From the NCBI GenBank assembly GCA_035525225.1, contig DATLFA010000088.1:62001-126000 (forward strand): a stretch of DNA of 64,000 nucleotides, read 5' to 3'. Origin of the DNA: DATLFA01 sp035525225. GTDB taxonomy: Bacteria; Actinomycetota; Acidimicrobiia; Acidimicrobiales; WLNW01. Each line of letters begins with the position of its first letter. The first letter of the stretch is position 1. Both the position numbers and the translations under genes were made by a program. Shown here in pieces: positions 23,704-31,872 of this stretch. Under the pieces are notes generated by a model, which saw only the letters and a list, made by a program, of their open reading frames with translations, ran no database searches and was not told the origin of the DNA.

Positions 23704-24699
23704 GTGTCAGCCACAGTTCTTCCTGTCATCGATGTCTACCTCCGGCCGGAGGACACACAGCGCGCACTGGCCGATGACGTGCGCACCGGATTGTCCGCGC
23801 GGCCGAAGGAGCTTCCGCCGAAATGGTTCTACGACGAGCAAGGCAGCGAACTGTTCGACAAGATCACACGGCTGCCTGAGTACTACCCAACCGAAGCCGA
23901 AAGATCGATCCTTGCCGAGCATTCGAGCTTCATCGCTGACCTCTCCGACGCCGACACACTGGTCGAACTCGGCGCGGGCAGCGCGGACAAGACCCGCGTG
24001 CTGCTCGACGCGCTGCGAAGCCGCGGTTCTTTGGAACGCTACGTTCCGTTCGACGTGAGCGAGAGCGCGCTGATCGGCGCGGCCAAGATGATCGCCGGGT
24101 ACTACCCCGGGCTCGAGGTGCACGGCGTCGTCGGCGACTTCGACCACCATCTCGACGCGATCCCCGGTGGCGGCACGCGGCTGATCGCCTTCCTCGGCGG
24201 CACCATCGGCAACTTCGACCCGGCCGCCCGCACGCGCTTCTTCGCACAGATCAACAGCCAGATGAGCGCCCACGACACCTTCCTGCTCGGCGTCGATCTG
24301 GTCAAGGATCCGGCTCGCCTCGTGAGCGCCTACGACGATGAAACGGGCGTGACCGCGGCGTTCAACAAGAACGTGCTCGCGGTCATCAACCGATCACTTG
24401 GTGGTTCGTTCGATCTCGAACGGTTCGACCACGTCGCCCTCTGGGATCCGGTCAACGAATGGATCGAGATGCGCCTGCGTTCGATCGAGAAGCAGCGGGT
24501 GACAGTCCGCGACATCGGCCTCACCGTCGACTTCGCGGCAGGCGAAGAGATGCGCACGGAGATCAGCGCCAAGTTCCGGCGCGAGCGCATCTCCCGGGAG
24601 TTGGCGTCGGCCGGCCTCGAGCTGGTGGCCTGGCTGCCCGACACCGCCGGGGACTACGCACTGATCCTCACGCGCTGTTCCTCACGCGCAAGCCCCTGA
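23704..24699 (+). CDS. egtD: L-histidine N-alpha-methyltransferase EgtD
   Basis: This 331-residue protein contains PPKWFYDEQGSELFDKITRLPEYYPTEAE, the signature opening of EgtD. The SAM loop VELGAGSADKTRVLLDAL is at residues 87-104, followed by LGGTIGNFDPAAR and LLGVDLVKDPARLVSAYDD. It methylates histidine three times to hercynine, the substrate of EgtB encoded immediately upstream. Start is GTG 23704, 15 bp after egtB. The adjacent SDR gene begins 48 bp later with its own ribosome site and is probably not part of the pathway. Confidence 0.94.
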   Translation: MSATVLPVIDVYLRPEDTQRALADDVRTGLSARPKELPPKWFYDEQGSELFDKITRLPEYYPTEAERSILAEHSSFIADLSDADTLVELGAGSADKTRVLLDALRSRGSLERYVPFDVSESALIGAAKMIAGYYPGLEVHGVVGDFDHHLDAIPGGGTRLIAFLGGTIGNFDPAARTRFFAQINSQMSAHDTFLLGVDLVKDPARLVSAYDDETGVTAAFNKNVLAVINRSLGGSFDLERFDHVALWDPVNEWIEMRLRSIEKQRVTVRDIGLTVDFAAGEEMRTEISAKFRRERISRELASAGLELVAWLPDTAGDYALILTRCSSRASP

Positions 24700-24747
24700 A
24701 CGCGGCACGTCCGCTAGCCTCGGTCGGGCTATCCGAAAGGCGGGGAA

Positions 24748-25467
24748 ATGGGCCGAGTCGAAGGCAAAGTTGTCATCATCACGGGGGGCGCCCGAGGTCA
24801 AGGTGCGAGCGAAGCCCAGCTGTTCACCGAAGAAGGCGCAACCGTCTACATCACCGACGTGCTCGCCGACGACGGAGCGAAGAGCGCGGCCGACATCGGT
24901 TGCACGTTCCTCCGCCACGACGTCACCGCGCCCGGCGACTGGGAGCAAGTGGTCGGGCGAGTCTTCGCCGAGCGCGGCCGTATCGACGTGCTGATCAACA
25001 ATGCCGGCATCTTGCACTGGGCGCCGATGACGACCACGCCGCTCGATGTCTGGGAGAAAGTGATCGCGGTGAACCAGACCGGCGTCTTCCTTGGCATGCA
25101 GGCGGTCGCGCCCACGATGAAAGAACAACGCTCGGGGTCGATCATCAACATCTCGTCGATCGGCGGGATGCGTGGCGGCTCTCCCTGCTTTGCCTATGCC
25201 GCGACCAAGTGGGCAGTGCGAGGCATGACCAAGGGTGCGGCCCAAGAGCTGGGACCGTTCAACATTCGCGTCAACTCGATCCACCCGGGCATCATCGACA
25301 CGCCGATGATGGCCGACAAGCCCATCGCCGACATGGCGACACGCGTGCCGTTGGGGCGCTACGCGTCGCCCGACGAAGTCGCCAAGCTCGCGCTGTGGCT
25401 GGCGAGCGACGACAGCGCGTACGCCTCGGGCGCCGAGTTCATCCTCGATGGCGGCATGACCGCGTAA
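24748..25467 (+). CDS. Short-chain dehydrogenase/reductase
   Basis: This 239-residue classical SDR has IITGGARGQGASEAQLF (TGxxxGxG), an Asp after strand 2 in VYITDVLADDG suggesting NAD preference, NNAGILHW, the Ser of IINISSIGG and the YAATK catalytic pair. SGAEFILDGGMTA closes the protein. It resembles 3-alpha/20-beta-hydroxysteroid-type dehydrogenases, but the substrate is unknown. ATG 24748 follows AAGGCGGGG. It converges with the amidohydrolase at 25478, 10 bp away. Confidence 0.88.
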   Translation: MGRVEGKVVIITGGARGQGASEAQLFTEEGATVYITDVLADDGAKSAADIGCTFLRHDVTAPGDWEQVVGRVFAERGRIDVLINNAGILHWAPMTTTPLDVWEKVIAVNQTGVFLGMQAVAPTMKEQRSGSIINISSIGGMRGGSPCFAYAATKWAVRGMTKGAAQELGPFNIRVNSIHPGIIDTPMMADKPIADMATRVPLGRYASPDEVAKLALWLASDDSAYASGAEFILDGGMTA

Positions 25468-25477
25468 CCGCGGCCCG

Positions 25478-26914
25478 TCAGACCGAATTTTCGAGCACCG
25501 TGCCGCGGAAGAAGTCGGGGTTCGCCGCGCGGAACATTCGTACCGGATTGTCGAAGGCAACCGCGCGGAACTGATCCGCGGAGAGGTGGCCCTGCTCGAC
25601 GAGCTCGTACGAACCGGCGACGACGCCGGCGATATCCGTGACGTCCCAATGGCCCATGTCGCTGCCGAGCACCGGCTTGAGCACCGCGCCTGCGGCGTTC
25701 CACGGCGCGAACGCGGTCGCAATGCCGCGGTCGTCCGCTTCGCAGCCGAAGTACATCGAGTCGAAGAGCTTGACGATGTCGTGTTCGTCCTTGATACCTG
25801 TGTGGACGAATTCGTCGGGCTGTTCCGGGACCTTGCCGTGTATCGGCAGACCTTGGACGTAATCGTATGGATCGCCACCGAGTAGCTCGGCCAGGCGACC
25901 ACCGTACTTCTCGAAGTAGGACGCGAGCTTTTGCTTGTCGAGGCGCGCCGGGTTGTACATCTCGAGCGCCTCGAGATTGCGTCGCTCCCAATGCTCGACG
26001 GTGTCGCCCACCATCTGCACCGCCCACGAGACTCCACATTCCAAGAACACGAACGGGAGATCGGGGAAACGTCGCGTGACGCCACCCATGACGAGCGCCT
26101 TGCACAGCGGATACATCTCGGCCATGAACTGGCCGATGTGGTTGGCGGCATAGCTCGTGATCGACCAGTGGATACCGGGACGCACATTGAGGCCGCCGTG
26201 GAACGTGACGGCGAAGCCGAGATCGAGGCACGTCTGCCACACAGGGTCGTAGTCATAGAGGCTGTCGAGCGCGAAGCAGTCGAACCACTGCCGTTGCCCT
26301 GCGAACAACCACGGCGAGGGTGCGTCGCCTGCGGGTTGGTCGAGCGGGCGCAACACGCCTTCGGGAAAGCAGGCGACCTTGATGCCGAGCTGGTGCATGT
26401 GATGCAACTCGGCAATCGCTTCTTCGGGCGTGTGCATCGGCACGATACCCGCGGCGGTCATGCGATCAGCGAAGGGCCCGTAGACGTCGGCATAGAACGC
26501 GTTGAACCCGGCACAGAGCCCGCGGCGTAGGTCTTGATCCTCTTCTGCGGGAGTCAGCAGCGTGTTGGTCGGATACAAGATCGTGAAGTCGATGCCGAGT
26601 TCGGGCATCCGTTCGTAGAGCAGCGCAGGCAACGTTGCAGTCGCACGATCCAAGACATTGACCGTGTGGGTGCCCCACCACGCGCCTTGCGGCGTGCGAG
26701 AGCTGCGCCGTTCATCGAGGGTCATCGGAGCCTGGGCCCGTTTGATGATGGTGCCCCTGTCGAGCCACTGCCGGAACAGCTGCGGCCCGAGCGCCTCGCG
26801 AACGTGCGGGTGGGCCGCATCGATGAGTTCGAGCATGTGGCCGTCGGCATCGACGATCGGATGCCCAACCCGCTCACGTACTTCGGCGCTCGTCAGCTGA
26901 TGCTCTCCCGACAT
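25478..26914 (-). CDS. Amidohydrolase family 2 protein, long form
   Basis: This 478-residue protein has HPIVDADGHMLELIDAAHP at its start (DxDGH metal motif), GFAVTFHGGLNVRPGIHWS, FVFLECGVSWAVQMVGDTVEHWERRN and VLGSDMGHWDVTDIAG, the family-2 core with longer insertions than the 3892 and 9146 proteins. It is probably a metal-dependent hydrolase or decarboxylase of an aromatic or cyclic substrate. ATG 26914 is preceded by GGAGG at a seven-base spacing, one of the best ribosome sites in the window. It diverges from the winged-helix regulator at 27204, which may control it. Confidence 0.86.
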   Translation of the reverse strand: MSGEHQLTSAEVRERVGHPIVDADGHMLELIDAAHPHVREALGPQLFRQWLDRGTIIKRAQAPMTLDERRSSRTPQGAWWGTHTVNVLDRATATLPALLYERMPELGIDFTILYPTNTLLTPAEEDQDLRRGLCAGFNAFYADVYGPFADRMTAAGIVPMHTPEEAIAELHHMHQLGIKVACFPEGVLRPLDQPAGDAPSPWLFAGQRQWFDCFALDSLYDYDPVWQTCLDLGFAVTFHGGLNVRPGIHWSITSYAANHIGQFMAEMYPLCKALVMGGVTRRFPDLPFVFLECGVSWAVQMVGDTVEHWERRNLEALEMYNPARLDKQKLASYFEKYGGRLAELLGGDPYDYVQGLPIHGKVPEQPDEFVHTGIKDEHDIVKLFDSMYFGCEADDRGIATAFAPWNAAGAVLKPVLGSDMGHWDVTDIAGVVAGSYELVEQGHLSADQFRAVAFDNPVRMFRAANPDFFRGTVLENSV

Positions 26915-27103
26915 GTTCTTGCCTCCGTTCCCCGCTGCCAGCAGGGCCTCTACCGGTTAACACGCTGTTCACAAACTGCACACCAAGCCGCAATGCGTCG
27001 TCAATACCGTTCGACCGGGCTCATGCACCACATCAACATCTCCAGCGACGTCATCGCCGGCTCTCTGATCCGTCGTCGCGCCGCTGGCACCCTAGTGGCC
27101 AGT

Positions 27104-27127
27104 CCGCCGGCGTTCATACGCCGGCGG
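27104..27127. promoter_or_regulatory. Perfect hairpin 1 in the leader of the winged-helix regulator gene
   Basis: CCGCCGGCGT (27104-27113) and ACGCCGGCGG (27118-27127) pair perfectly around the 4-nt loop TCAT. No T-run follows on either strand, so it is not a classical terminator. It lies in the 289-bp gap between divergent genes. Confidence 0.55.
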
Positions 27128-27139
27128 GAACCGCCGAGA

Positions 27140-27176
27140 CGAGTGGGAGCGCGGCAATGAGGCCCGCTCCCACTCG
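27140..27176. promoter_or_regulatory. Perfect 12-bp hairpin 2 in the same leader
   Basis: CGAGTGGGAGCG (27140-27151) pairs exactly with CGCTCCCACTCG (27165-27176) around a 13-nt loop. It starts 12 bp after hairpin 1 and ends 27 bp before GTG 27204. No T-run follows. The two in series suggest an RNA-level control element or a protein-binding site. Confidence 0.55.
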
Positions 27177-27203
27177 CACAAGCACCGAAGGCGAGACGGA
27201 CAC

Positions 27204-27752
27204 GTGAGCGTTGTTCATCATGACGAAACAATGTCGCAATCCCAGGTGCGTACGGTTCCGTTCGTGGAAGTGGCTCTGGTTCCGTGGCCCGGCGCGGAGG
27301 AACGGCGGGTGATGTTGCGTGACGCGGGCATGCCTCGCTTGTTGTTGGTCCCCGAGGACTGCGATCCTCCGGTCACCGACGATGTGCTCGAAGACTGGGT
27401 TCGCACTCCGGCCGACCCCCGTGAGGTGCAAGCACGGGTCTCGACGTTGCGCCTGCGGGCGACGCGAGGATTGCATCCCCGTCTCGACGACAACGGCCGG
27501 CTCTACGTGGGCACGCAATGGGTCGCGTTGTCGCCGATCGAATGCCGCCTCATCGCGGCGTTGCTCGATCGATTCGGGTCGGTCGTGAGCCGGGCGACGT
27601 TGACCCGATCGGGTTGGCCGTCGGGTGAACCATCCCGCAATCAACTCGATGTCCACGTGTTGCGTCTGCGCCGTCGCGTCGAGCCCCTCGGCTTGTCGCT
27701 GCGCACGCTGCGGGCGCGGGGCTACTCACTCGATCGCTCGACCAACCTCTGA
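27204..27752 (+). CDS. Winged-helix (OmpR/PhoB-type) regulator with degenerate receiver part
   Basis: The 182-residue protein ends in a clear Trans_reg_C domain: GRLYVGTQWVALSPIECRLIAALL then GSVVSRATLTRSGW, RNQLDVHVLRLRRRVEPLGL (recognition helix) and LRTLRARGYSLD. The first 90 residues are too short for a full receiver domain. PRLLLVPEDCDPP occupies the place of the phospho-acceptor strand without the usual lone Asp, so phosphorylation is doubtful. GTG 27204 and ATG 27231 (MSQSQVRT) are both possible starts. Two strong hairpins precede it. It may be an orphan atypical regulator of itself and of the divergent amidohydrolase. Confidence 0.72.
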   Translation: MSVVHHDETMSQSQVRTVPFVEVALVPWPGAEERRVMLRDAGMPRLLLVPEDCDPPVTDDVLEDWVRTPADPREVQARVSTLRLRATRGLHPRLDDNGRLYVGTQWVALSPIECRLIAALLDRFGSVVSRATLTRSGWPSGEPSRNQLDVHVLRLRRRVEPLGLSLRTLRARGYSLDRSTNL

Positions 27753-27793
27753 TCACCCGGGGGCAGGCCGTCGCTCTGCCGTCGTGCATCTGA

Positions 27794-27799
27794 GATGAT
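27794..27799 (+). promoter_or_regulatory. Candidate leaderless -10 box
   Basis: GATGAT ends 6 bases before GTG 27806 and no ribosome site is seen, as with the other apparent leaderless starts in the window. Confidence 0.35.
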
Positions 27800-27805
27800 C
27801 GCGGT

Positions 27806-28795
27806 GTGGAACACGTTCGTCTCGGCCGCACCGGCCTCCAGGTATCGAGGCTTTGCCTCGGCACGATGACCTTCGGCTATCAATGCGACGAACCGACGAG
27901 CGTCGCGATCTTGAATGCCGCCGCCGATGCCGGCATCACGTTTCTCGACACGGCGGATGTCTACCCGCTCGGTGGTGGACTCGACACCGTAGGTCGTACC
28001 GAAGAGATAATCGGGCGCTGGTTGGTCGGCCACCGCGACGGCGTCGTGCTCGCCACGAAATGCGTCGGACGCATGGGTCCCCGACCGTGGCAGCAAGGTG
28101 CGAGCCGGCGCCACATCCTCGATGCGATCGAAGGCTCACTCCGGCGCCTCGGCACCGACTACATCGACCTGTACCAACTGCACAGCTTCGATCCGAGTGT
28201 CTCACACGACGAGACCCTTGCCGCGCTCGATCAACTCGTGCGCGACGGCAAGGTGCGTTACATCGGATGCTCGAACTACCTCGCGTCGCAACTCGCACGT
28301 GCCATCGGTCGCAGCGAAACGCTCGGCATCGCCCGCTTCGACTCTGTGCAGCCTCGCTACAACCTGCTCTATCGAAACTGCGAACGCGAACTGTTTCCAC
28401 TTTGCCTGGACGACGGCGTCGGTGTGATTCCGTACAACCCTCTCGCAGGCGGATTCCTGACGGGCAAGCACCGGCCGGGCGCACCCACCGAAGGCACGCG
28501 ATTCACTCTGGGCGCGGCGGCGCAGAATTATCAACAGCGGTACTGGAACGAACGTGATTTCGCCACTGTCGATGCACTGCGGGCGGTGGCGGCCGACGCA
28601 GGGATGAGCCTCGCTCAGCTGGCCGTCGCGTGGTGCCTCGCCCAACCAGCAGTCACGTCGCCGATCATCGGTGCAAGCCGTCCAGAGCAGATTTCCGAAC
28701 CTGTCGCTGCGCTCGATCGCCGACTCGACGCTGACATACTCGGGAAACTCGACGCGCTGACAACCGATTACCGTCATCATCCGGCACAACGCTGA
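27806..28795 (+). CDS. Aldo/keto reductase
   Basis: This 329-residue TIM-barrel reductase has LGRTGLQVSRLCLGTMTFG, FLDTADVYPLGG (catalytic Asp and Tyr), VVLATKCVG (Lys), DLYQLHSFDP (His) and PIIGASRPEQISE for NADPH binding. All four catalytic residues are present. It should reduce aldehydes or ketones with NADPH; the substrate is unknown. The GTG 27806 start sits directly after a -10-like box, suggesting a leaderless mRNA. A second aldo/keto reductase is at 45704-46789. Confidence 0.88.
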   Translation: MEHVRLGRTGLQVSRLCLGTMTFGYQCDEPTSVAILNAAADAGITFLDTADVYPLGGGLDTVGRTEEIIGRWLVGHRDGVVLATKCVGRMGPRPWQQGASRRHILDAIEGSLRRLGTDYIDLYQLHSFDPSVSHDETLAALDQLVRDGKVRYIGCSNYLASQLARAIGRSETLGIARFDSVQPRYNLLYRNCERELFPLCLDDGVGVIPYNPLAGGFLTGKHRPGAPTEGTRFTLGAAAQNYQQRYWNERDFATVDALRAVAADAGMSLAQLAVAWCLAQPAVTSPIIGASRPEQISEPVAALDRRLDADILGKLDALTTDYRHHPAQR

Positions 28796-28813
28796 TCGAG
28801 TCGTAGAGGATCC

Positions 28814-29345
28814 ATGCGACTGCACCATTTACGCCCAGACGAGCTCACCGCCGAGCAGCGACACGTCTACGACGCCATCAACCAAGGTCCTCGACGCGTT
28901 GCGGATGAAGGGATGCAAGATTCATCCGCCGGTCGGCATGGCACTCCAGGAGCTCGGTCGAGCGTTGCGCTTCTCGGGGCAACTGCCACCGCGTGCGCGA
29001 GAGATCGCGATCCTCATCGTCGCCGAATCCGAGCGCAGCGATTTCGAATGGGCCGCGCATGCCGCGATCGCCGCGCACTTGGGCTTGAAGGCAACGGAGA
29101 TCGACGCCCTCGCACACGCAGACGCGGTCGAGTTCGACGATCACGTCGAGCAGATGGTCGCGCGCGCGACACGCGCCCTCGTGGCGTCCGGCGATCTCGA
29201 TGACGAGACGTACCGCGCCGCCGAGGCAACGCTCGGCGCGGCGGGCCTCGTCGAACTTTCGACTCTTGTCGGGCTCTACCGCGCGTTGGCCCTTCAGATG
29301 CGCCTCTTCCGCGTGCCCGGGCCGCAAGGGCCGTGGGCGCCCTGA
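28814..29345 (+). pseudogene. Carboxymuconolactone decarboxylase-like gene with frameshift
   Basis: ATG 28814, after an AGAGGATCC site, starts MRLHHLRPDELTAEQRHVYD, the usual N-terminus of carboxymuconolactone decarboxylase-family proteins, and continues to about VADEG (residue 33). The rest of the family pattern, IHPPVGMALQELGRALRFSG then LPPRAREIAILIVAESERSDFEWAAH, continues in the +1-shifted frame from about 28915 to the stop at 29345. Between the two parts the usual linker of about a dozen residues is missing, so a small deletion with frameshift near 28905-28920 explains the break. The downstream frame could start at a TTG (28899), but the protein would lack its N-terminal helices. A sequencing or assembly error is the alternative. 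Confidence 0.72.
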
Positions 29346-29375
29346 TCGGTTCAGTCGGTGAAGAAAGAGCTGTTG

Positions 29376-30434
29376 CTACGTCGCGGTAACGCGCTGCTCG
29401 TGCCGGCGCCACGTGAACGCGACGAGCGCGCCGATGACAATCGGCGGCAGCACCGTCAGCGCTCTGAAGAGCAACACCGCCGCGACGACTTCGGCTTCTT
29501 GGCCGCCGAGCTGAGTCAGCGTGCCGACGAGGCCGAGTTCGGTGATGCCGATACCGCCGGGAGTCAACGGCAACGCAGTCAGCAATCGCACGAGCGACCA
29601 CGCTGTGAACGCCTCGATGAATGTGACGTCGGTTGACCCGACGCCGGTTACCCGCAGCGCGACGATCAACACGAGAAAGACGCTCATCGTCCCTACGACG
29701 ACACACAGAATCATCGCAAACCAGCGTCGCCGCACCAGATCGATCGAGTCTTCGCGAAAGCGGGCAATCGCAATGCCACTTCCCCGAACCGGCCCTCGCT
29801 TGAGCGGGCGCAACAGCAACGACGCGACGCTGTCCCAGACGCGTCCCACGCGTAGTGCCTGCTTCTCACTGCGGATGATGGCCACCAACAAACCCACGCC
29901 CACGACGAAGACGACCGCCCCGACCGTCGCGGCGCGGGTGAGGAAACCGTTGTCCTCACCTGTCGACGCCAGCAGCACGATGGCGATCAACGGATAGCCG
30001 ACGTTGAGCAGGGTGTTCGTAACTCCGTTCAGAATCAACGCACGCGCGACCGCGCGTCCTTCGAAACCCCACTCACGGAACATCCTCCAGGAGATGGCGA
30101 AGCTCACCGCTCCACCAGCGGGCACGACATTGGCGACTGCAGTCGACGCCATGGTCACCTCGAGCGCTTGGCGAAACCGCAGTCCCGGCAACATCACCAT
30201 CCAGTCCGGCGCGAACGTCAATACGTTGAGGATCGTCACCGCGAGCAACAACGCGACCTGCCAGGCCTCCAATGAGCTCAACGCGTCCCATATCGCCCCG
30301 TAGCCTGCGATTCTCGGCACGAAGACCGCGAAGGTCAGAATCATCACCGCCAGGCCGAAGCACATCTGGATGATCTTGAACCGACGACTGCGACCTTTGG
30401 CCGGTAGTTCCGCGCTCCGCGATGCGGTTTCCAC
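29376..30434 (-). CDS. UPF0104/lysylphosphatidylglycerol-synthase-TM family membrane protein
   Basis: This 352-residue protein has about eight hydrophobic helices. TMASTAVANVVPAGGAVSFAISWRM and ALPLTPGGIGITELGLVG (the family's PGGIG hallmark) place it in the UPF0104 flippase-like membrane family. A charged cytoplasmic loop, KRGPVRGSGIAIARFREDSIDLVRRRW, lies before the last helices. The family is linked to lipid or glycolipid export; this one's substrate is unknown. A close paralogue at 52217-53019 has lost the C-terminal part including PGGIG. Confidence 0.8.
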   Translation of the reverse strand: METASRSAELPAKGRSRRFKIIQMCFGLAVMILTFAVFVPRIAGYGAIWDALSSLEAWQVALLLAVTILNVLTFAPDWMVMLPGLRFRQALEVTMASTAVANVVPAGGAVSFAISWRMFREWGFEGRAVARALILNGVTNTLLNVGYPLIAIVLLASTGEDNGFLTRAATVGAVVFVVGVGLLVAIIRSEKQALRVGRVWDSVASLLLRPLKRGPVRGSGIAIARFREDSIDLVRRRWFAMILCVVVGTMSVFLVLIVALRVTGVGSTDVTFIEAFTAWSLVRLLTALPLTPGGIGITELGLVGTLTQLGGQEAEVVAAVLLFRALTVLPPIVIGALVAFTWRRHEQRVTAT

Positions 30435-30440
30435 GGTGCC

Positions 30441-30611
30441 TTAGACGTGACGCCCGAGGAGCGCGAGCAACGTCGTCTGCCCGTCGAGATCGGCCTGCAC
30501 CTGAACGAACGCTTCACGCAGCGGCGAAGCCCACTGTTCGGGTGAGACCTGCGACACCCTGTCGACAAAGCCCCCGGAAAGCAGCCGATATCGGTCTGCG
30601 ACCTCACTCAT
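30441..30611 (-). pseudogene. Internally deleted remnant of a TIGR03086-like (maleylpyruvate isomerase/DinB-fold) gene
   Basis: The 56-residue frame from ATG 30611 (AGAGGA site) begins MSEVADRYRLLSGGFVDRVS, then QVSPEQWASP, like the N-terminus of about 190-residue TIGR03086 metal-binding proteins. It then jumps in frame to VQADLDGQTTLLALLGRHV, which resembles the last 25 residues of that family (DADPQTRLLALLGR). The middle of about 130 residues, with the metal ligands, is missing. It could be expressed as a mini-protein, but it is most simply a deletion remnant. It sits 6 bp from the 29376 gene start. Confidence 0.55.
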
Positions 30612-30718
30612 CTCATTCCTCTCTTGTTCGAGCACCCGCACGACGCGCCGGCCGCGTGGAACACTACGATCGGTCCCGCCCCCTCGTACCCGCTATCTCA
30701 GATTACGAGGCATTCTGG

Positions 30719-31156
30719 ATGAACGATCTCCGCACGCAGGTCCGCGACACGGGATGGCGGCGCCGTCGACGCACCGTGCCCACGAGGCTCCTCGACGTGA
30801 CGGTTGCCGCGGTGTTCGCCATCGTGGCTGCCGCGGTGGCGGTGCAAGATCCTCCTCGAGTCCCCGATGTCATCATCGACAACGAAACACCGTATGACCT
30901 CACCATCAAAGTGAGCAACGAGGAGGGCGGGGTCTGGATGGCTTTCGCGCTCGTGAATGCGCATTCGCAGTCGATCGTCCGTGCGCCCATCGATCAAGGC
31001 CCCGTTTGGACATTCAGCTACGGCGCCGGCGGCGAGTATCCGATCGACCGATCCGCGCTGCACGATGCGGGCTGGCGGATTCGAGTGCCTGCCAGCGTGC
31101 CGCAGCGCCTGTCGGCAGCCGGCATCGCACCGGCGCCACTACGCAACCAGCGCTGA
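30719..31156 (+). CDS. Conserved small membrane-anchored protein
   Basis: This 145-residue protein starts with a basic N-terminus (RRRRRTVPTRLLD) and one hydrophobic helix at about residues 27-45. The remaining 100 residues are a probable extracytoplasmic beta-rich domain with IIDNETPYDLTIKVSN and WTFSYGAGGEYPIDRSAL. I do not recognise a characterised family. ATG 30719 follows CGAGG. It lies immediately upstream of the tRNA-Arg gene that hosts the island. Confidence 0.6.
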   Translation: MNDLRTQVRDTGWRRRRRTVPTRLLDVTVAAVFAIVAAAVAVQDPPRVPDVIIDNETPYDLTIKVSNEEGGVWMAFALVNAHSQSIVRAPIDQGPVWTFSYGAGGEYPIDRSALHDAGWRIRVPASVPQRLSAAGIAPAPLRNQR

Positions 31157-31222
31157 TCTCCGCAGCATCTAGACTGCGCCCGCAGGCGGACGGGCAACGG
31201 AGCCACGCTGCCGTCCGACCCC

Positions 31223-31295
31223 GCCCTCGTAGCTCAGGGGATAGAGCAACCGCCTCCTAAGCGGTAGGCCGGCAGTTCAAATCTGCCCGGGGGCA
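31223..31295 (+). tRNA. tRNA-Arg (anticodon CCT)
   Basis: The 73-nt cloverleaf has acceptor GCCCTCG/CGGGGGC with one T-G pair and D-arm GCTC/GAGC. The anticodon stem ACCGC/GCGGT encloses loop CTCCTAA (anticodon CCT), and the T-arm is GGCAG-TTCAAAT-CTGCC. The discriminator is A; CCA is not encoded. Its last 42 bases plus one more are repeated exactly at 36559-36601, marking it as the integration site of an island. A T-run at about 31310-31315 may end its transcript. Confidence 0.95.
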
Positions 31296-31797
31296 CTCGC
31301 GCAATCCCAGGTCGGGCGCCCTTTTTTGCACGCTTCTTCCTGGGCTTTTCTGTGGATAAACCTTGCTCGCGCGATTGGCGCGCGATAGCGGGCGAAGAAA
31401 ATCGTGTGAGTGCGTCGCGATATGACGCATCGAGACGATCGGTCAACGCTTCTTCGAGCGACGGGAACAAGTGCCCGTAGCGATCCGCGGTGACCTGAAT
31501 GCTCGAGTGTCCGAGGCGTTCTTTCACTGCAAGTAGGTGCGCGCCTTCGGCGATCATCAACGCGGCGGCGGTGTGGCGCAGATCGTGGAACCGCGTGCGC
31601 GGGTCGATGTCGGTGCGTTCGACTGCGGGGCGGAAGTGTCGGCTGTAGAAGCCGACGTGGCGCAGCGGTCCGCCTGCGGGCGCGGTGAACACGAATGCCG
31701 CCGGGTCTTGCGGCCGGGTGCGCAGATGTTCGTCGAGTTCGCGCGCGCGTGTCGGCGGATCGGCAGTTGTTGGTCGTGAGCGCATCAACGTCAGCAC
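31234..31797 (-). pseudogene. Tyrosine recombinase (phage-type integrase), 5'-truncated
   Basis: The frame encodes the catalytic C-terminal half of a tyrosine integrase. ELDEHLRTRPQDPAAFVFTA leads into RTRFHDLRHTAAALMIAEG (HxLRH box), LLAVKERLGHSS (GH) and QVTADRYGHLFP (nucleophile Tyr). The N-terminal DNA-binding domain and first catalytic Arg are missing. Upstream, near 31770-31797, the sequence turns into unrelated DNA next to an IS3 orfA remnant. The last residues (FELPAYRL and beyond) are merely antisense of the tRNA gene. It abuts attachment site 1, as expected for an element integrated at this tRNA, but it is probably inactive. Confidence 0.8.
31254..31296 (+). repeat. Island attachment site 1 (43-bp direct repeat inside tRNA-Arg)
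   Basis: The 43 bases from CTCCTAAGCGG to GGGGGCAC cover the anticodon loop to the tRNA end plus one base. They are identical to 36559-36601, in the same orientation. Flanks differ on the left (C versus T) and right (T versus G), fixing the limits. Confidence 0.88.
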
Positions 31798-31872
31798 ACT
31801 CGTTGTGGCCAGCGACGCACAGGCCGACTGAAGCGACCCCGAACTGGTTCTTGTAGACCTCTATGAACAAGA

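Noticed and set aside
18868..24699. A single natural-product gene cluster covering heptose and ergothioneine genes
   Set aside because: The two groups are divergently transcribed with separate known pathways; no PKS, NRPS or RiPP genes are present.
27114..27240. A small hydrophobic peptide gene on the minus strand (VLVRVGAGLIAALPLVSAVP)
   Set aside because: It overlaps both hairpins and the regulator start, has no ribosome site, and its hydrophobicity follows from the hairpin base composition.
31234..31295. Integrase C-terminal tail FELPAYRL as a real protein motif
   Set aside because: It is the translation of the tRNA gene's opposite strand and appears only because the integrase frame reads into the tRNA.
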